DNA from: Typhlomys cinereus
Lineage: Eukaryota > Chordata > Mammalia > Rodentia > Platacanthomyidae
Assembly (NCBI GenBank): GCA_023101885.1
Contig: JALPQD010000635.1
Location: forward strand, 186,001 to 250,000
Length of the DNA stretch: 64,000 bases
Reading direction: 5' to 3'
The translations under genes were made by a program, and so were the position numbers. Position 1 is the first letter of the stretch. Every line of letters begins with the position of its first letter. This document shows, piece by piece, positions 20,119 through 33,794 of the stretch. Below the pieces are notes generated by a model. The model was not told where the DNA came from, did no database searches, and saw nothing but the letters and a program-made list of their open reading frames with translations.

Positions 20119-20330
20119 TTTAATCATTTGTGTCCATAATACCAAAGGATCAAAAAAAAAAAAAGCTTTCTTGCTGGAGAAAGGACAGACTCAAGTATGT
20201 GGGTTCTGGGCTTGGTGGGGGCAGTGGCAGCCCTGAGGACACAGGAGGGACTCCGGCAGGCAAGTCTGCCGCTCTCAGGAGCCGTGATGTGGCGGGGGCG
20301 GGACAGCTGTGCTCTGGGCTTGGCTGGGTC
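20119..20330 (-). terminator. M1AP: Probable M1AP 3' UTR and polyadenylation signal
   Basis: Downstream of the M1AP stop, the minus strand carries ATTAAA at 20124-20119, giving a 3' UTR of about 200 bases. It is a non-AATAAA signal, so usage is uncertain. Confidence 0.4.
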
Positions 20331-20492
20331 TTAGGGCTGAGAGAGATACTCGTCCTCTGAATCAGAAGGCAAGAAGGCTTCTGAGGGAGCTTTGCTGACC
20401 GCTGGCATCTTTCGGGCTCTACTGGGGGCTGGAGCTACTACTGGTAACGGGACCACCGTGGCTCGAACTCGGTTGGTTTGCAGCTGCCCCGC
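20331..20492 (-). CDS. M1AP: M1AP last coding exon
   Basis: The acceptor is TCTCTGCAG. It encodes AGQLQTNRVRATVVPLP to SDSEDEYLSQP and the stop TAA at 20333-20331. The tail is acidic and low in complexity, and differs from human at the very end as I recall it. Confidence 0.9.
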   Translation of the reverse strand, partial: AGQLQTNRVRATVVPLPVVAPAPSRARKMPAVSKAPSEAFLPSDSEDEYLSQP

Positions 20493-23193
20493 CTGCAGAG
20501 AGCAACCAGAGACTCTTGTAAAGACCGGCTGGTTCTGAGCTGCCACCCTGCTCCTGGCTGCATGTTGCTGCCAATCCCTTCCTGGGCCTGGCACCCTAAA
20601 GGCCCAGGGCAGCGACTGGCCACTCAGTCACACAGCATAGCTTGCCCAGGGCCCCTCTGTCAGGTCGTCCACCGAGCCACCTCACGGTGGTCTCTGCGTC
20701 CCTGTATTACAACCGCCATGGTTTCTATCTCAGGACCGACAGGTTTGGAAACGTCCCTCTGTTAACTTGAGCTGACCAAAAGGGAGTTTTCCTATAGGCT
20801 CTGGTACCAGGAAACACTAAAGCCCAGATACCTGATACTATAGAGTCTCAAAAAAATACTTCCCTTCAATTTCTCTCTGTCTCTGTCTCTCTCTTTCTCT
20901 CCTTTTGATTTTCTGAGGCTGGGTCTCATTCCACCCAGACTGGCTCCAAACTTAAAGCAATCCCCTGCCTCTTAGCTTCCCAAGCGGTGTGACCACAGGC
21001 CTTGTTTCTTCTGACTCGACCCTTGTCAGCAGAGGGCCGTCTCCAAGGCACTAATGTAGACCTTCCCCTCCTTGCCCCGTGCTTGTGGGGAGCAGTGAGT
21101 GCTGGGGAAAGTGTTGAGGCTGCAGCTCTGGGAACTTCTTTTCCCCGGGGCCGTTTTTTCCCATCTTACCTGCAGCTTCTCTTCCAAGAACAAAGCTGGT
21201 GCACCCCAAGGAGAGACTCGCTCAATGCCAACAGAGCTATAAACACCGTGATTAAAATACCCAAGCCACAGGACGCATGACGAGACCCTGTCTGTTGCTC
21301 AGATGGCAAACTCACGAGCAGTCTGGGGTACATTGTGAGAACCTGTCTCCAAAAGCCACATAGAAATAAAAGAAAACACCGGAACAAATGACAAACAAAA
21401 CTCCAAACAACCGGCCAGCGCCCTCCAGCTTGGCCTGGCTTCCCCTTCTGCCTGTGGTGGGAGAAGGGAGGGGGGCTGTTCCCAGGGGTCCGGTGCTGGT
21501 GGGGATGGGTGGAGGGCTCCCTTGGGCTCTGGGCATAAAGGAGGGGGATGAGGAAGGGCAGGGAAGAAGGAAGTGGTACCTTTCTAACGCTCCGGTTCCC
21601 CCAGCTTGGGTAGAGCCGTCGCTCAGGCTTGGCAGAGGTACTGCTCAGTTGCGGGTACAGCTCGCTGCAGATTTGCAGGGGATTGTAGGTGGGCTCCAGC
21701 TCCAGGCTGTCCAACATACTCTGGAGAGGAGGGGAGGAGTCTCACTTAGGGACCGGGAGGCCACAGAACACAAGGTACCAATGCAGCCACCTGCGGGGGT
21801 GGGGGAGGAGTGTGAAGACCCCAGGCTGACATTGAGACAGAGACAGCTGAGTTTCCCTGGACGTTCTGCCCCAGAAGGGTACTTGGCGTCAGGGAAAGGG
21901 CTAGACATAGGTGGGACCCCAAGGGGCTAGGAGGACCTCAGAGGTCCCTGATCCTGGCATCGGAAGTGTGTCGCTGAGAGAAGCACAGCTCCCGTGAGGA
22001 GTACAAGGGCTGCAGTGTAGGCAGCCAGGGAGTGTGTGTCCTTCATGGTGGGTGGGGGTGCCCAGGCTGCAGAAGTGGGGGGGTTCCCAGCCAGCGCCGG
22101 AGAAGCTCTGAACGAGGCCGTGCGAGCACCGCATTCCTCAGCAGACAGGTTTTCCGGCCACAACGTCCTGTCCAGGAGCCACGGCCCCTCGTGCCCACCT
22201 CTCTGCATCCCCGCGTCTGCCAAGTGTCCAGCACAATCTCTGTCCTTTCTGCCCGTCAGCCTGCCGTCCAGCAGCCATGCGGCTCCCCTTCTCCCAGTCC
22301 AGAGCCTCCCCTCCCCTCCCAACCTGGGGAGCCCAGCAGAGGAAAGACAACCCAGACACGGAGGAGGAGGAAGAGGAGGAGGGGGAGCTGGAGGAGGCTG
22401 CCTTAGGACTTGCTGGCTTTTTGACATCTTAGTCTTGGACTTCTTTTACTTCCCTTTCAGGTGCGCGCACGTGCGCGTCCACAGCACAGAGAAAGCCGCA
22501 GAAATGCTCGCTAGGGCACCGACACACTGCTGCCCACCAAGGACTCAACACAAACGTCCCAGGAAACGACGCTGAACGCAAAGACACGAAACCCCCCAAA
22601 GCTTCTGGCCGCCACCTCCTCCACTCCCCCTCCTTCGTCCCTTGCCTTCCACGCTGTCTCCTTCCCTCTCATCCTCTCTCATGCACGCCTCTCCCCTTTC
22701 CATCCTCACACTCTTCTCTCCGCGGAGGACTGCGGATGGGAGGAGGCGCAGCATGACTGACAGTGCGAAGAGTAAAGCAGATGGAACGAAACAAATTTCC
22801 CACCTGCATCTGTGTTGCCTGTGGAGGTCCCTCAAGCCCCCATTGGGGTCTACATTCTCCTCCCTCCCGATACTCCCATCTTTTCGCCTTTGTTGGTGCC
22901 TATTCAGATCAGACTCTAGACGTATGTGTGTGTGTGTTTAGGGCTTGCGCATGCATAGATATGTGTCTGTGTGTATGTGAGTGCATATTGCATGTGTGTC
23001 CGTGTGCATGTGCATCTGTGTCCGTGTGCATGTGCATCTGTGTATGTGTAATCTTCTAGGATGGCACGAATTCCCAGTTATTCACCTATACCAGAAACCT
23101 TTCTCATGTGCCCCCTAGACTCATTTCCTTACACCAGTCTCCCTCTCACTTCATTCTTTTTTTTATGTATTTATTGTGTGTGTGTGTGTGTGT

Positions 23194-23224
<31 letters not shown>

Positions 23225-23450
23225 CTGTGTGTCTCCCACCCAGCAGGGAGTCAAAAGTGCAGGTTTTATGTGGGACCTGGGATGTGAACTCAGGACCTTC
23301 TGCTTGCAAGGCAGAATCTTAACCCCTGAGCCATCTCTCCATTCTTGTCTTACCGCCTTGATCAGAGCATTTATTTCCCTCTACTCCGCCTCTTTCGTTA
23401 ATACTTTTATTTAAGAGAAAGAGATGTGCGCCATGGTTCACACACACACA

Positions 23451-23507
<57 letters not shown>

Positions 23508-24125
23508 GTGGAGGTTCTCTCCTGCCGCCCTGTGAACTTCTGGGAATTGAATTCAGGTTACGGTTGCAAGCAGGCGTCTTACTCACTGAGCCACCTTGCA
23601 GCCCACCCATCTCATTTCTGACACTTTATCTCTGACGGGCTTCCCACACCTCTTGGGCCACTCCTCCCTCTACTGGCCCACCTCGTCCTCTGGCTCCATT
23701 CCTCCCCCTCCCCCTTCCCGAAGTGCATCCCAGGAGACCCAGGTTCCACTTGCCTCTGCCATCTTCAGGCTGTCTTCAGGCGGGTCCTCAGTCAGCAGAG
23801 GGAAGAGGCTGGGCAGCATCAGTTCCCGCGTGGCCACGGCCTTCACCAGCAGCGTGAGGGAGCGCGACGGCGTGATCACGTAGAACGTGCTGGCGAGGGC
23901 TCCCTGGTCACGTCTGACCCCTGCGGGTTCTCCCTTGGCCAGCAGCAGCCATTCTCTTTTCTGCAGCGACCATACACCTGTTCAGTCTTTGGCCCGTGTT
24001 GACCATCCCAGTGGAGGCTTCCCTGGGTTCTTTGTGGGTCCAGGGTCACTTCCCTTTGAGCCTAGACTTCCAGCCCAAAGCCCTGACAACCACAGACACT
24101 AACTACTCTTTCTCTCCGGTCCAGG

Positions 24126-24193
<68 letters not shown>

Positions 24194-27100
24194 GAGAAAC
24201 AGAGAGAGAGAAACAGAGACACACAGAGAGAAACAGAGAGAGAGAGAACGAGAGAGAACACAAAAAAGTTAGCAACAGAGACATAAGCTAAGAAATGCCC
24301 TTCAAGGGGCTGGAGAGATGGCTCGGGTTAAGCCTCTGCCTTGCAAGCAGAAGGTCCTGAGTTCGGATCCTAGACCCCACGTATAGACAACGGGCAGAAG
24401 CAGGAGCGGCCTGCGCTTCTGGTCCTGCTAGGGTGGAGCCTGTGAATCCTGGGGCAGAGTAAACAAGGAGGAAGTGGAAGTGTCCATGGTGGTTCCCGAA
24501 TTTGTCCGTGGTTCTACACACACACTCATACATGCACAATTGAATAAATAATAATAAAAAAATTAAAAAAAAAGAAATGCCCTTCAACTTGGAGCAATTT
24601 CATCCCAAACAGACTATTTGGTTGTAGGTGTGGAGTCTGAAGAATTGTAATTCTTTTTACATTTTTAAAAATTTACTTGAGAGAGAGAGAGAGAACATGC
24701 ATGAATGCCATGGTACGTGGGTGGAGGTTAGTGGACAACTTTGTCTTTTTGCATGTGTGTGAGTGAGTGTGTAGGCACGTGTAGGTGTGCATAGAAAGAG
24801 GTGCTGTGTGTGCCTGTGGAAGTTCAAAAGTGACTTCAGGAATCATCTTAGGTTCTACTTCCTTATTGCTTTGTTCTGGAATTTTCCTTCCAGGGCCAGA
24901 AATGCAGGCCACCAGCATTTCTACCCAACCTCCCCCCATTTTTTAAAAAAAATTTTTATTATTATTTATTCAATTGTGTGTGTATGCATGTGTGTGTGTG
25001 CGTGTGTATGTGTGTGTGTGTAGAACCACGGACGAATTTGGGAACCACCATGGACGCCTCCACCTCCTCCTTGTTTACTCTGCCCCGAGATTCACAGGCT
25101 CCGCCCTACCAGGACCGGAAATGCAGGCCGCTCCCGCTTCCGCCCAGCCTCTGTATGTGGGGTCTAGGATCCGAACTCAGGACCTTCTGCCTGCAAGGCA
25201 GAGAGGCTTAACCTCTGAGCCACCTCTCCAGCCCTCCAACCTCCCCCTTTTAAAAAGTGATCTGGAGATTCAAACTCTAGCAGTTACTTTTTCTGCTGCT
25301 GTGAGACAACACTGACGCTCAAATAATTTAAGGGAGAGAATGGAGATTTGCTCAGCTTGAGGCTCCAGGGGAGAGATGCGGCCCATGATGGCAGAAAAGA
25401 CATGGCTGGCGGGAGAAGTTGGAGGAGGCCTGAGTTACATGCGCCATGAGGCCTCCATTCTCTTCAGAGCAGTGTGGGCAGAGGCAGAGCTGAGGGAGGG
25501 ATGCCGCACCCCAAACTCAGCCTGCATGAAGCCGCCCTCATAGTCTCCTAGTCGCCTGCTCACAGCCCACTAGTCTTCTCCCCCACTCTCCCTTCTCCAT
25601 GCTGCTTTCCTGACTTCCGGCGTTAGCCGTCTAGGGATGATCCTGGGACTTAGATTTCAATAGAGACAGAAGCTGCTGGGTGGGCCTTCTCAGGACGCTG
25701 ACAGGCCTTCTGCCTCTGCAGAGTGGGTCTTGGCCTTAAGGGGGTGGTCAGCAACCAGTGGTCACGAGGATGACGTCTACCTGCTGTGGATGCTGGGACA
25801 CAGAGCAGGAAAGTGAAGGGGTCCTGACGATCTCATTGGTCAACTCCACCAGAAATTGTCTCTCTCCAGGTTTCTAGTTACAGGAGAAAAATAGTTCCTT
25901 AGTTTACAGTTGGATCTGTTTCCGGCTCCTTGTAGCCTACGAGCCTACGGGATTCATGTTGTGGCTACCAAAGGAAAGGAGAGACTGGGACTGCTTGCTT
26001 CTGGGCATAGAGTTGAGACAGGAGCAAGAGAACAATCTTAGTGGCACAGATGTGCATAGGCCCTACCAGAAAGGCAGTAGGAGTTTATTACAGTAGATGG
26101 AAGCTTTAATCTCATCCGACCAGTAACTGTTGATCTGCTGTCGATGTGACGGCCAGCGACTACAAGCAGTGTATAATGACATCAGCAGAGCAGTTCCTGA
26201 TGGCCGGTTTCAGAGGTAGCGATGGAGGGTACGAGGGGCTCCAGCCAGAGACAAGCTAATGTTCCTTGGGGTCTACTGGAAGTTTGCAAAACTAGGTTAA
26301 TGCTTCTCTCGCACGAGCTGGAGAAGTAGCGGCTGCAATGTCCAATGCTCTTCCTGTGGTTTGAAACCGAAACACCCTCCTGCTCGCTTCAGCACCCCGT
26401 GTACTAAAACTGGAACGACACAGAGATTAGCAGGGCCCCTTGTGCAAGGATGACATGCAAATTCGCGAAGCGTTCCATATTTTAAAAAAGGAGAATGAAA
26501 CACCCTCGCGGACTCATGCATTAGCTTGGCCCTCAGCAGAGTGTGTTATTTGGTGGGGAAGAGCTATGGACTTTAGGAGGGGTCTAGCTGGAGAATGTAG
26601 GTCATTGGAGGTATGTCTTGGGGGAGGGGGTATTAGATTGTGCTCCGGCCTCTTCCTATCTCTCTGTTTCCTGTTTACCGGGAGGACCCTACCACATGCC
26701 ACCATGTTTTTTTCTTACTATAGGGTCAGAATCAAAGACTTATAGATGGAAACATCGGATACCAGGAGCCAAGAGAGACTGTTCTATGTGTTTGCGGTAG
26801 GTATTTTGCCATTGTGATGAAAATCTGAGTAGTACAACTCTGCTGCTCCCACACGAGCCCCACAAAGAGGGACGATGGTAAGAGAGACTCCAGCCCCTCC
26901 AAAACAGCTGACTGTACAATCTTTACACACAAACCAGGAGCATTCTCGATGACAGGCCACAAATCAAACTTTAATACATTTAAAAAGATGAAAATCGGGC
27001 TGGAGAGATGGCTCAGGAGTGAAGTCTTTGCCTGGCAAGCAGAAGGACTTGAGTTCAGATCCCAGGTCTCACACAAAAAACGCTAGGCAAGGGCTGGAGA

Positions 27101-27299
27101 GGTGGCTCAGGGGTTAAGCCTCTGCCTTGCAGGCAGAAGGTCCTGAGTTCGGATTCTAGACCCCACGTATAGAAGTCGGGCTGGAAGTGGGGGCGGCCTG
27201 TGTTTCTGGTCCTGGTAGGGTGGAGCCTGTGAATCCCGGGGCAGAGTAAACAAGGAGGAGGTGGAGGCGTCCATGGTGGTTCCTGAATTCGCCCGTGGT

Positions 27300-27350
<51 letters not shown>

Positions 27351-29954
27351 ATCATCTGAAATATTTTCTCTAACCACAGTAGAATGAAATTAGAAATCAA
27401 CAAGAGCATTTGGGAAATTCACAAACGTGTGAAAATAAAACTACAGACTTCTACATGATCAGTGGACTGAAGAACTCACACGGGAAATCAGAAAATAATT
27501 TAAGACGAATGACAATTAAAACATAATATAGCAAAACCTATGCTGAATGGCTATGGCTTAGAGGAAAATCTACAACTGAAAACTTATATTAAAAAAGAAC
27601 AGAGAGAGGAAAAAAAGGAAGCGAAGCCAGGTGTGACAGCACATGCTGTAATTCCAGCTCTCTGAAAGCAAAGGCAGAAGATGCTTCAAATTCAAGGCCA
27701 GACTGGTGTTCGAAGAGAGACAAAATAATAACAATGATAAGCAAAAAGAAAAGAAATCTTCAATCAATAATCAATAAAACTGGAAGTGTTGGGACATCTC
27801 AAAAAACCCAGCATTTGGGAGGCAGAGACAGAAAGACTGTGAGTTCGAGGATAGCTCAGACTCTGGAGCAAGATGCTCTCCAAAAACAAATCAGAAAAAC
27901 AAGAAAGCTTAAGTCTGGGGATGTAGCTTTGCATGCACAAAGTTTGCCTTTGATGCCCATCACAGCCTAAAACTAGGCATGGTGATACACATCTGCTATC
28001 GTAGGTACCATGGTAGCTGTCATGGTTAGGCACAGGTGTCAAATTGACAGTTGAGGGTTTGAGCTGTAGGCACATTTGTGGAGAATTAATAGTTAAGCCC
28101 AGAGCAAACCTGCAGGAGATTGTCTAGCTGATGGGAAAGGCCCAGGCCATGGTGGGTGGGACTAGACCCTGAACAGATGAATAAAATACTGAGAGATGGT
28201 TGAGGAAGTTGGCATTCTTGTGTATACTTGGCCAGACATGCTGGTCTGGCAAGTAAGGATCGTCCCTCTCTCAGCCATTACTAGAGATGGTGTGGCCAGT
28301 TCCCTCGGCCCTGGTGTTGGTGTGTGCTCTCTTGTTAAGCTGGACTAGACTGTGACCGGACTATCAGTAAGAAAATAAGCCCCTTGTTCCCTTAAGCCGT
28401 TTGATGGTCATTTATCAGCAACCATGCAGGTGAACTGTAACAGTGGTACACATCTACTATGGTAGATAGCATGGTGGCACACATCTGCCATCCCAGCACC
28501 CAAGAGGTAGCAACAGAAAGATCAGAAGTTCAAGGCCATTCTTGACTACATAGTAAGTTTGAGACTAGCTTGGGCTATGTGAAACCCTGTCTCAAAAAAG
28601 AAAACAGATTTGAGTTGGGAAACTAGATAAAACACAGGGTTTGAGAGATGGCTCAGAGGGTAAGAGCACTTGCCGTGTAAGCATGAGGACCCGAGTTCAA
28701 ACACCCCCAGAACCAATGTAAAAAGCTGGGCTTGGCCATGAGCATCTGTAATTCCAGTACTATAGGAATAGTTGAGGAAGACACGGGGAGTTTATTGGGG
28801 CTTGCTGGCTACCCCCCTAGTTCCAGGACAGTGACAGACCCTATCTCAAGAGAATAAGGTGGAGAGAAACAGAAAAAGATATCCAACATCTTCCTCTGGC
28901 TTCTGAATGCATGCATGGTGTGCCTCCGCACACACATATAGGTATATACCACAGATACATACACTATACCCCCGCATACATACAAAGTAAACACAAATAA
29001 GTAAAAGTGGTGCTTATAATCCTAGCATTTTTAGCTAGACTGATTAGGGAAAAAAGATCCTAAAATTATAAGTGAAAGAGAACATCTCAACCGAACTTCT
29101 GATCTTCCAGAAGTAAAAAGGATTGTGAAAAGAATATTCTAAACAGTCGTATGTCAAGTTAGACAGCCTAAGCGAAACAGACATGCTCGTAGTAAGACTC
29201 AAGAAGTGTACGTACAATGAGTGAATCTGTGCGGGGGAACCTCAAGACCTCCCTCAGGTTTGATGAGTCATAAGAAGGGCTCATGGATTTAACACGGACT
29301 TGAGGTCATTTATTTGAAAGAATATGAGAGAGAGAGAGAGGGAGAGGGAGAGGGAGAGGGAGAGAGAGAGAGAGAACACATCCATACCATGCTGTGAGCA
29401 GGTGCTTTACGGTTGAGCTATCTCACTGGCCCAGATATAATTTATTACAGCAAAAGGATATAAAGTAAAACGAGGAAAGGGAAAAGCTCACGAAGCGAAG
29501 TCCAGAGAAAAACAGGTGCAAGCTTCAAAGAATTCTCTACCCAAGGAGTCACACAGAACGGACGTAATTCCTTCAGCCTTTAGTTATGACACCACGTGTG
29601 AGGGATTTATGTTCTAGATCTGGTGTGCTGAAGGGGCTGCGGTGGTGGCTCAGGAGTTAAAGCCTTTGCCTCGAAAGCAGAAAGGCCTGAGTTCAGATCC
29701 CCAGATCACACATAAAAATGCTGGTCCCTAAAAGGCGGAGCCTGGGAAACCCAGAGCAAAGGTTTATACTAGGGACCGTCTGCATTTTAGCACATGCTAA
29801 AACTCTAGACTTGTAATAAAAGTCAGCATTCAGCTTTCGATTTTGTGCAGTTTGTGCACAGTGAGTCACTCTTGCTCTCTAGCTGATGTGAGGACCCATC
29901 TCCCAGGCCAAGTTCCCAGACTCCAGCCCTGCATCAACCTTGTAAGATTCTGTC

Positions 29955-30010
<56 letters not shown>

Positions 30011-31086
30011 TAGAGGGTACAGGTGTCCCTGTGGAGCACCAAGGATGACTGTGGATCATCCTAGGTTGCTTCTACTTCCTTCTTGCTTCACTCTGGGATT
30101 GCCCAAGCTCTACCAATCAGGACTGGAAGTGCAGGCCGCTGCTACTATTTCCACCTGACATTTTTACGTGGGACTTAGTATCTAAACTCAGGACCTTCTG
30201 CTTGAGAGGCAGAGTCTTAACCATTGAGCCATCTCTCCAGCCCGATTCTGTCCTTTCTAAGGACAGAACTATTTTATGTACACTCATAAGAAGCAACACC
30301 TATAGAATTGCAATGGGAAAACCTCCCATGAGAAGGGCCCAGGCTCAGATGGCTACATGGGGACTCTATCAAGTGATTAAAGGAGAAATAATGTTACTCC
30401 TCCACCAGGCTTTTCTTTCCCTTTTAAATAGAATAGGAGGGCTGGAGAGATGGCTCAGGAGCTAAGACTCTGCCTTGCAAGTAGAAGGACCTGAGTTCAG
30501 ATCCCAGATCCCATGTAAAAAACCCCAGGCAGAAATGGTGGTGGTGTGTACTTCCAGCTATGAAGGGTGGAGCTAGAGAAATTCCAGAGTGAAGTGAAAA
30601 GGAGGCAGATGAAATTCAGGGTATTTCCAAAACCATTCTTGGGCCTCCATAGGCGCGCACTGTGCTCTCTGATACACAGACACGCACACACAAAACATAC
30701 ATACAGACACACACTTGTGAATAAATGAAATAAAATAGAATTGGAGAGAACATTTTCCAACTCATTTTATAAGAGTGATATTATTCTGATACTAAAATCA
30801 AGAACATCACAAGAAAAGTGTAAGTGAATATCCCTTATTAACATATTTATAAATCTTCAACAACATACTAACAAATTTAATATGGCAATACTAAAAAAAG
30901 TTGTACCATCTTATCAAGTTAGATTTATTCTTGGAATGAAACATTAGGTTTAATATGGAGAAATCAATACTACCTACAGAATAAGGGCAAAAACTACATA
31001 ATTGTCCAATAGATGCAAAAAATCTTTTTAATTTTTTAATTTATTATTTATTCAACTGTGCGTGTATGCATGTGTGTGCGCGTGTG

Positions 31087-31154
<68 letters not shown>

Positions 31155-31622
31155 ACCACGGACCAATTCGGGAACCACCATGGACGCCTCCACCTCCTCC
31201 TTGTTTACAAAATTCCACAATAAGAACATTCAGTAAATTAGGAATTGAGTCGAACTTGCTTATCCTGACAAAATAATGATTAAAACAAAGGTAAAAACAA
31301 GGGGGCTGGAGAGGTGGCTCAGGGGTTAAGCCTCTGCCTTGCAGGCAGAAGGTCCTGAGTTCAGATCCTAGACCCCATGTATAGACGCCTGGCGGAAGTG
31401 GGGGAGGGGAGGGGGCCGGCCTGCATTTCTGGTCTTGGTAGGGCGGAGCCTGTGAACTCCTGGGCAGAGTAAATAAGGAGGAGGTGACTGGAATAGTGGC
31501 TCATGCTTATAATTCCAGGATTCAGGACGCTGATGCAGGAGGATCACCAAGTTCAAAGCCATTTTGGGCTTGATAGTAAGTTTCAGACCAGCCTAGACTA
31601 TAGTGTGATACCTTGTCTCAAA

Positions 31623-31671
<49 letters not shown>

Positions 31672-33750
31672 CAGAGAAAACAACCCAGAGCTACGGTGCA
31701 AACTCATTATCGGTGCTACTTCAGCAAAGACAGATCCAGCAATGGACACGAAGAAGGGAAAGGGAGAGAACGAGAGGGGCCAGGTACGGTGGGGGTCAGG
31801 AAGGGTTCTCAGCGAGAGTTTAAGCAGGGTCTGGAGAACGGATGAATAGATCTTTGTCACGTGGACAGAGGCCAAGGGACGGTCATGTGACAAAGAGGGG
31901 GAGCTGTGGCAGAACGGAGCACACGTGGGCCTCCTGCCATAATAGACCAGCGTGGCCGAGTGGAAGGGAGCTGCTAGAAGATGTAGCGAGGCTGGGTCAC
32001 AGGAAGCCCAGTCACCCCCAAATCAGCCTGCTGCCCTAAGACTTGATCCTTCTCTGACCTCCAGGCGTTTCAGTTGTGCTATTCGTTTTTTGGTGAAAAA
32101 CTGGCTCATGACCTGCTGTCACCCCACTTAGCCTGGAATCTTGGTCTTTACTCTCCCCTTACACAGCCAAGGACTTTCCGGCACAACCAGCTCATTGCCT
32201 GTGTACCAAGACTCCCGCTGGACTTAGCCTGGCTGCGACTCTGTCGCTTCTGCGGCCAATCAGGGCCGACATGGCCTGGAAAGCTCAGGAATGTGTCTCT
32301 GGAGACCTGGCGCCTGAAGTAGGAAAATGAAAGGCCAAGTGGTATTTTCTTGCATTTCTTTTTCTAGTTCACACAGACCTGACTTTGTAGGAGCGACCCG
32401 GGTGTGGCAAGTGAGTCACAAACTACATAACTGGGACTCCACAGTCTGTTCCGGGCACCCAAGGGGTATTTTCCTGGCAATAGATGGATTTCACTCATAA
32501 AGACTTGGGAAAAAAATTTAATTCTATTTACTTTTATATTTATCCCCTACCACATTTCATGAAACAGTTAGGCCAGCTTAGAAAAATGTAACAGAATAAC
32601 TAATTAAGGATGAGAATAGGGCCTCCGTAAGGTAAGCCAGCAGAAATAGGAACTAACACTTTTGCTGGAAGGAAGCCGTCCAGCTTCTCTTGGCATAAAG
32701 TCTGGAAGAGGCTATCTCAGGGGTCTTACTGGGTGGTGAATATGTTTCAGGGACCTTCTGTAGCCAATATGACAACAAATTTCATGTGACTGTGGAAGGG
32801 TTTAAAATTTGGGGCCTGGCACAAGCCTTTCTGGGTTCCACCCCATTTACTCTCATGACTCAGTTTACCCACTTGTAACACAGAGATAACGATTCTTACC
32901 TAATGGGATGGTTAGAGCAAGTAAATAAATGAATAACTGTGAAATCTTAAGAACTGTGTACGGAAAGCAATAACCATCATGAAGTATTACAGATTTCAGA
33001 TTAAAAATTCATTTAGTCATTGGTCGATATGGTGATTTTTGCTAAATTAAAGCTGATTGGATAATTTCGAGATATAGGTCTATAAAAACATCAAAAGAAT
33101 GCTATGAGAACACATAACTCTCTTACAGTGTAGATGACGCCTGTCTTTCAGAAAGACTGGGTATTCTAATGAAAAGTAAGTACAGCACCCAGATAAAATA
33201 ATCTTGAGGAAGACAGAAACACAGTGATTTTCAAGAAAAAACGAGGAAATGGAAATGACCAAGACTGAAGCTGACTAAGGGACAGAGCATGTGCACGTTG
33301 CAGTTTGAAAAGTTGCACAACGTTTCTAGCTCTGAGGACACTGGCTGGTTGGCATTAAGTGCTAGGATTCAGTTGCTAGAGCTGGATTTTGTCTAGAAGA
33401 GCTGTTGAAAAAGAAGGGACCAAATACCATCTAAACTTTCTCATTTTTTTTGCTTGTATGGGTGTAGGTGTAGGTGTGTGGGATTGTGTGTAGGTGTGTG
33501 TGGGTGTAGAAGAGGGTACTATGTGTGTGCCAGGGGAGGCCCAAGGGTGACTTTTGGAATCGTTGTGCATTGTTCTACTTCCTTATTGGTTTGCTCTGGG
33601 GTTTCCTAGGCTCAGCCTTCCAGAGCCGGAAGTGTAGGCTGCCACCATTTCCACCTGGCATTTTATACTCAGGTCCTTTTTACTTGTAAGGAAAAGGTTT
33701 AACACATGAGCCATCTCTCCAGCCCATAAACTTTAAAAAAATTTTTAAAA

Positions 33751-33794
<44 letters not shown>

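Noticed and set aside
27088..27150. tRNA-like A and B boxes at many sites
   Set aside because: They belong to SINE heads that continue into a common body and tail. No complete cloverleaf or isolated tRNA gene was found.
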